Shown in pieces: positions 7,111-8,727 of a stretch of 8,727 bases of DNA. The stretch spans positions 1 to 8,727 of the forward strand of contig DYOK01000113.1 of assembly GCA_020720565.1 (NCBI GenBank). The letters run 5' to 3'. Positions within the stretch are counted from its first letter, which is position 1; the number at the start of each line of letters is the position of its first letter. The notes beneath the pieces are model-generated. The model was not told where the DNA came from and did not search any database. It saw only the letters and a list, made by a program, of their open reading frames with translations. Both the position numbers and the translations under genes were made by a program. The DNA comes from Acetofilamentum sp. (lineage in GTDB: Bacteria; Bacteroidota; Bacteroidia; Bacteroidales; JAFGXI01).

Positions 7111-7118
7111 CAAATTAA
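7111..7118 (-). promoter_or_regulatory. Possible -7 element for greA
   Basis: The minus strand reads TTAATTTG, matching TAnnTTTG at all but the second base, 16 bases before the greA ATG. Because a strong terminator lies just upstream, greA needs a promoter in this short interval, which supports the call. No clear -33 box is visible, and the upstream side overlaps the terminator. Confidence 0.3.
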
Positions 7119-7119
7119 C

Positions 7120-7148
7120 AAAAAAGAATCCCGACCTAAATCGGGACT
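7120..7148 (-). terminator. Rho-independent terminator after the PorV/PorQ-family gene
   Basis: On the minus strand AGTCCCGA (7141-7148) pairs with TCGGGATT (7127-7134) across a 6-base loop, an 8-bp stem with one G-U pair. One C and then six T (complement of the A-run at 7120-7125) follow. It lies 32 bases past the stop of the PorV-like gene and ends the envelope operon before greA. Confidence 0.85.
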
Positions 7149-7180
7149 CCCTCATTTTATTTTTACAAATATAGTAAAAA

Positions 7181-8278
7181 TTATAATATAATTCTAGCAC
7201 CTATTGTATGAATGCCATCAAAATTGCGAGTTGCTCTATAAGAATAATCTAAACCAATGTATGTTCCTGTTTCCTTATTCATCGGTATTTTAACCGTTGC
7301 ACCACCTGTTGGCCCTGTGTAAACAATTGCAGTTTCAATATTGTTGTAAACCCCTTTTTCGTATGTGTAACCAGCTCTCAATTGAAACAAGTTCTTCATC
7401 GAATATTCTACACCAGCACTATATTGATCTCTGGTAAACGAATTGTAGGCATAATTAGCAGAAATAGCCAAGGTATGATCCGATTTAACAGAATTCGATA
7501 CGGTATCAGTTTTAACAGCCAAGGGAATAATATAAGTCATCCCTAACATAAACTGAGTAGGTAATTCGAAGTCCTGAGCTTTATTTTCCATGGTCATCGT
7601 AACACCAGTATTCTGCGTAACCCCTCTAAAGCTAAGACCATCACCACTAAAAACCATCGTTGGACCCACATTTTTAAGTGTTATACCAAAGAAAAAGTTA
7701 TCCCTTTTCTTTTTGCCCAATTTATTAAGACCAAAACCAGTTTTATAAATAATTCCTGCATCTAAGGCCACTCCACTTGAAGACAAGTTTGAAATACCCA
7801 TACTTAGAATTTTAAGATTAAAACCGCCAAATATACTTTCGGAGAATTTTCTCGAAAATCCGGCATTAATAGTGTTGACACTAATATTAAAAGTCCCGTT
7901 TCCTCCTTCAGGGTTATCAGTAGTAGTAATCGGTATATCTCCAAATGAGTATGCATTCACCCCTAAAACTATGGCATTTTCATCGCCAAGTTTTTGTACA
8001 AAACCAAGATTACTCACCCCAATATTAGAACCAGCCAAATATCGAGAGTGTGTAAAACCTAATTCCGTATTTTGAGTGAACACTGCACCAGCGATATTTT
8101 GATACATAGCTTCAAGACCTCGTACAGACGCAATATTGGAATTTGATAAACCAGAACTCACACCCCAAGGATTATATAATAATTGAGTTGCTCCTGCTTG
8201 ACCAATACGTTGGTCATTTCCGGCCATTAAATTACCAGTAAAAATAAGGAACAATGCTAAATAGTTTAAACGATTCAT
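7181..8278 (-). CDS. PorV/PorQ-family outer-membrane beta-barrel protein
   Basis: The 365-residue protein begins with a Sec signal peptide (MNRLNYLALFLIFTGNLMA, probable cleavage after A19). The mature N-terminus has the family pattern: QAGATQLL near the start, then ASVRGLEAMYQNIAGA, in which early helices plug the barrel, and amphipathic beta-strands to the end (TIGARIIL). PorV and PorQ act in the type IX secretion system of Bacteroidota: PorV collects cargo at the SprA translocon and passes it to the attachment complex. This is a paralogue-level call; whether it is the main PorV, PorQ or a dedicated relative cannot be decided from sequence alone. It starts 12 bases after the stop of a gene whose product ends in a T9SS sorting-like domain, indicating one operon and probably a cargo-shuttle relationship. 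The gene is complete. Confidence 0.85.
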   Translation of the reverse strand: MNRLNYLALFLIFTGNLMAGNDQRIGQAGATQLLYNPWGVSSGLSNSNIASVRGLEAMYQNIAGAVFTQNTELGFTHSRYLAGSNIGVSNLGFVQKLGDENAIVLGVNAYSFGDIPITTTDNPEGGNGTFNISVNTINAGFSRKFSESIFGGFNLKILSMGISNLSSSGVALDAGIIYKTGFGLNKLGKKKRDNFFFGITLKNVGPTMVFSGDGLSFRGVTQNTGVTMTMENKAQDFELPTQFMLGMTYIIPLAVKTDTVSNSVKSDHTLAISANYAYNSFTRDQYSAGVEYSMKNLFQLRAGYTYEKGVYNNIETAIVYTGPTGGATVKIPMNKETGTYIGLDYSYRATRNFDGIHTIGARIIL

Positions 8279-8290
8279 GGTTAATCAGTA

Positions 8291-8727
8291 TTAAATTTTA
8301 TTTAAATCAATTGGTCTAAGTGTACCAAACCACTTAAGAACTTTCTCACCTACTCCAGGCACTTCGATATGAATAATATACACACCGCTGGCCACTTCTA
8401 TTCCATATGAATTTTCGAGATTCCAGTCTAAATATTTAAGTGGATCCGATTTTTCGTAACGTCTCACAAGATTACCGCCCAAATTATAAATCGAAATAGT
8501 ACATTTCTCGGGGAGATTGATGAATTTAACCAATTTTTGTGTTTGTTTTAACTCATATTCATTATAAGAATAGTAAGGATTTGGTACCACATTAATGATA
8601 TCAAGTGCAGATTTTGCTACATCGGTTAGATTAATGTTAGCACCAAGTCCTTTAGTTGAGAAGGTAAACATTGGCGCATTATCATTTAATGCAGTAGAGT
8701 CTGGTTTTAAGAATGTCGACGTATTAA
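8291..8727 (-). CDS. 3' end of a large secreted/surface protein with T9SS type A-like C-terminal domain (partial)
   Basis: The frame is open from the right edge to the TAA at 8291-8293, giving about 145 visible residues. The ATG at 8671 is internal and not a real start, because the frame continues upstream without a stop. The visible part holds the linker-to-sorting-domain signature VVPNPYYSYNEYE, then beta-strands KLVKFINLP, CTISIYNLGGNLVRRY, a WNLEN turn and ASGVYIIHIEVPGVGEKVLK. These are features of type A C-terminal domains that route proteins through the T9SS. Unusually, the chain does not stop after the Lys that normally ends the domain but adds WFGTLRPIDLNKI. The N-terminal part and function lie outside the window. 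It is the upstream partner of the PorV/PorQ-family gene 12 bases away. Confidence 0.85.
   Translation of the reverse strand, partial: NTSTFLKPDSTALNDNAPMFTFSTKGLGANINLTDVAKSALDIINVVPNPYYSYNEYELKQTQKLVKFINLPEKCTISIYNLGGNLVRRYEKSDPLKYLDWNLENSYGIEVASGVYIIHIEVPGVGEKVLKWFGTLRPIDLNKI

Noticed and set aside
8291..8671. A separate 126-residue protein starting at the ATG at 8671
   Set aside because: The frame is open upstream to the window edge and the visible part is the C-terminal domain of a larger protein, so this ATG is internal.

Overview
The window is a chromosomal stretch from an AT-rich member of the Bacteroidota. The evidence is the gene content: a DUF2723/GT117-type membrane glycosyltransferase with a C-terminal periplasmic region, a PorV/PorQ-family outer-membrane protein next to a protein ending in a type IX secretion (T9SS) sorting-like domain, and a LytTR regulator. 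Shine-Dalgarno sequences are absent or poor, and one clear TAnnTTTG promoter element of the Bacteroidota type is present. I see no phage, insertion sequence, CRISPR array, tRNA or rRNA.

Layout. Positions 1-77 hold the last codons of a plus-strand gene ending in a hydrophobic segment. It converges on the large minus-strand DUF2723 gene (131-3361), with a shared hairpin between them. A gene-poor divergent region of about 420 bp follows. A plus-strand LytTR regulator (3785-4546) has its own terminator, then come a DMT/EamA transporter (4700-5575) and ruvC (5580-6131), four bases apart and closed by a terminator. The right part is on the minus strand. Read in transcription order from the right edge it is: the 3' end of a large secreted or surface protein with a T9SS-like C-terminal domain (8291 to beyond 8727), a PorV/PorQ-family gene (7181-8278) and a terminator; then greA (6621-7094) and a HIT-family hydrolase (6203-6595), which appear to form a second small unit.

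How the genes relate. The two ends concern the cell envelope: DUF2723 proteins are GT-C glycosyltransferases, and the PorV-like/sorting-domain pair looks like a substrate-shuttle pair of the T9SS type. The middle is housekeeping: RuvC (Holliday junction resolution), GreA (rescue of backtracked RNA polymerase) and a HIT nucleotide hydrolase. The most unusual element is the LytTR protein. Its N-terminal half looks like a response-regulator receiver domain that has lost the acidic pocket, the phospho-acceptor Asp and the conserved Lys, so it may act without phosphorylation. I do not find convincing evidence of a wholly new multi-gene system. The window is mostly ordinary core genome with a few points worth checking.
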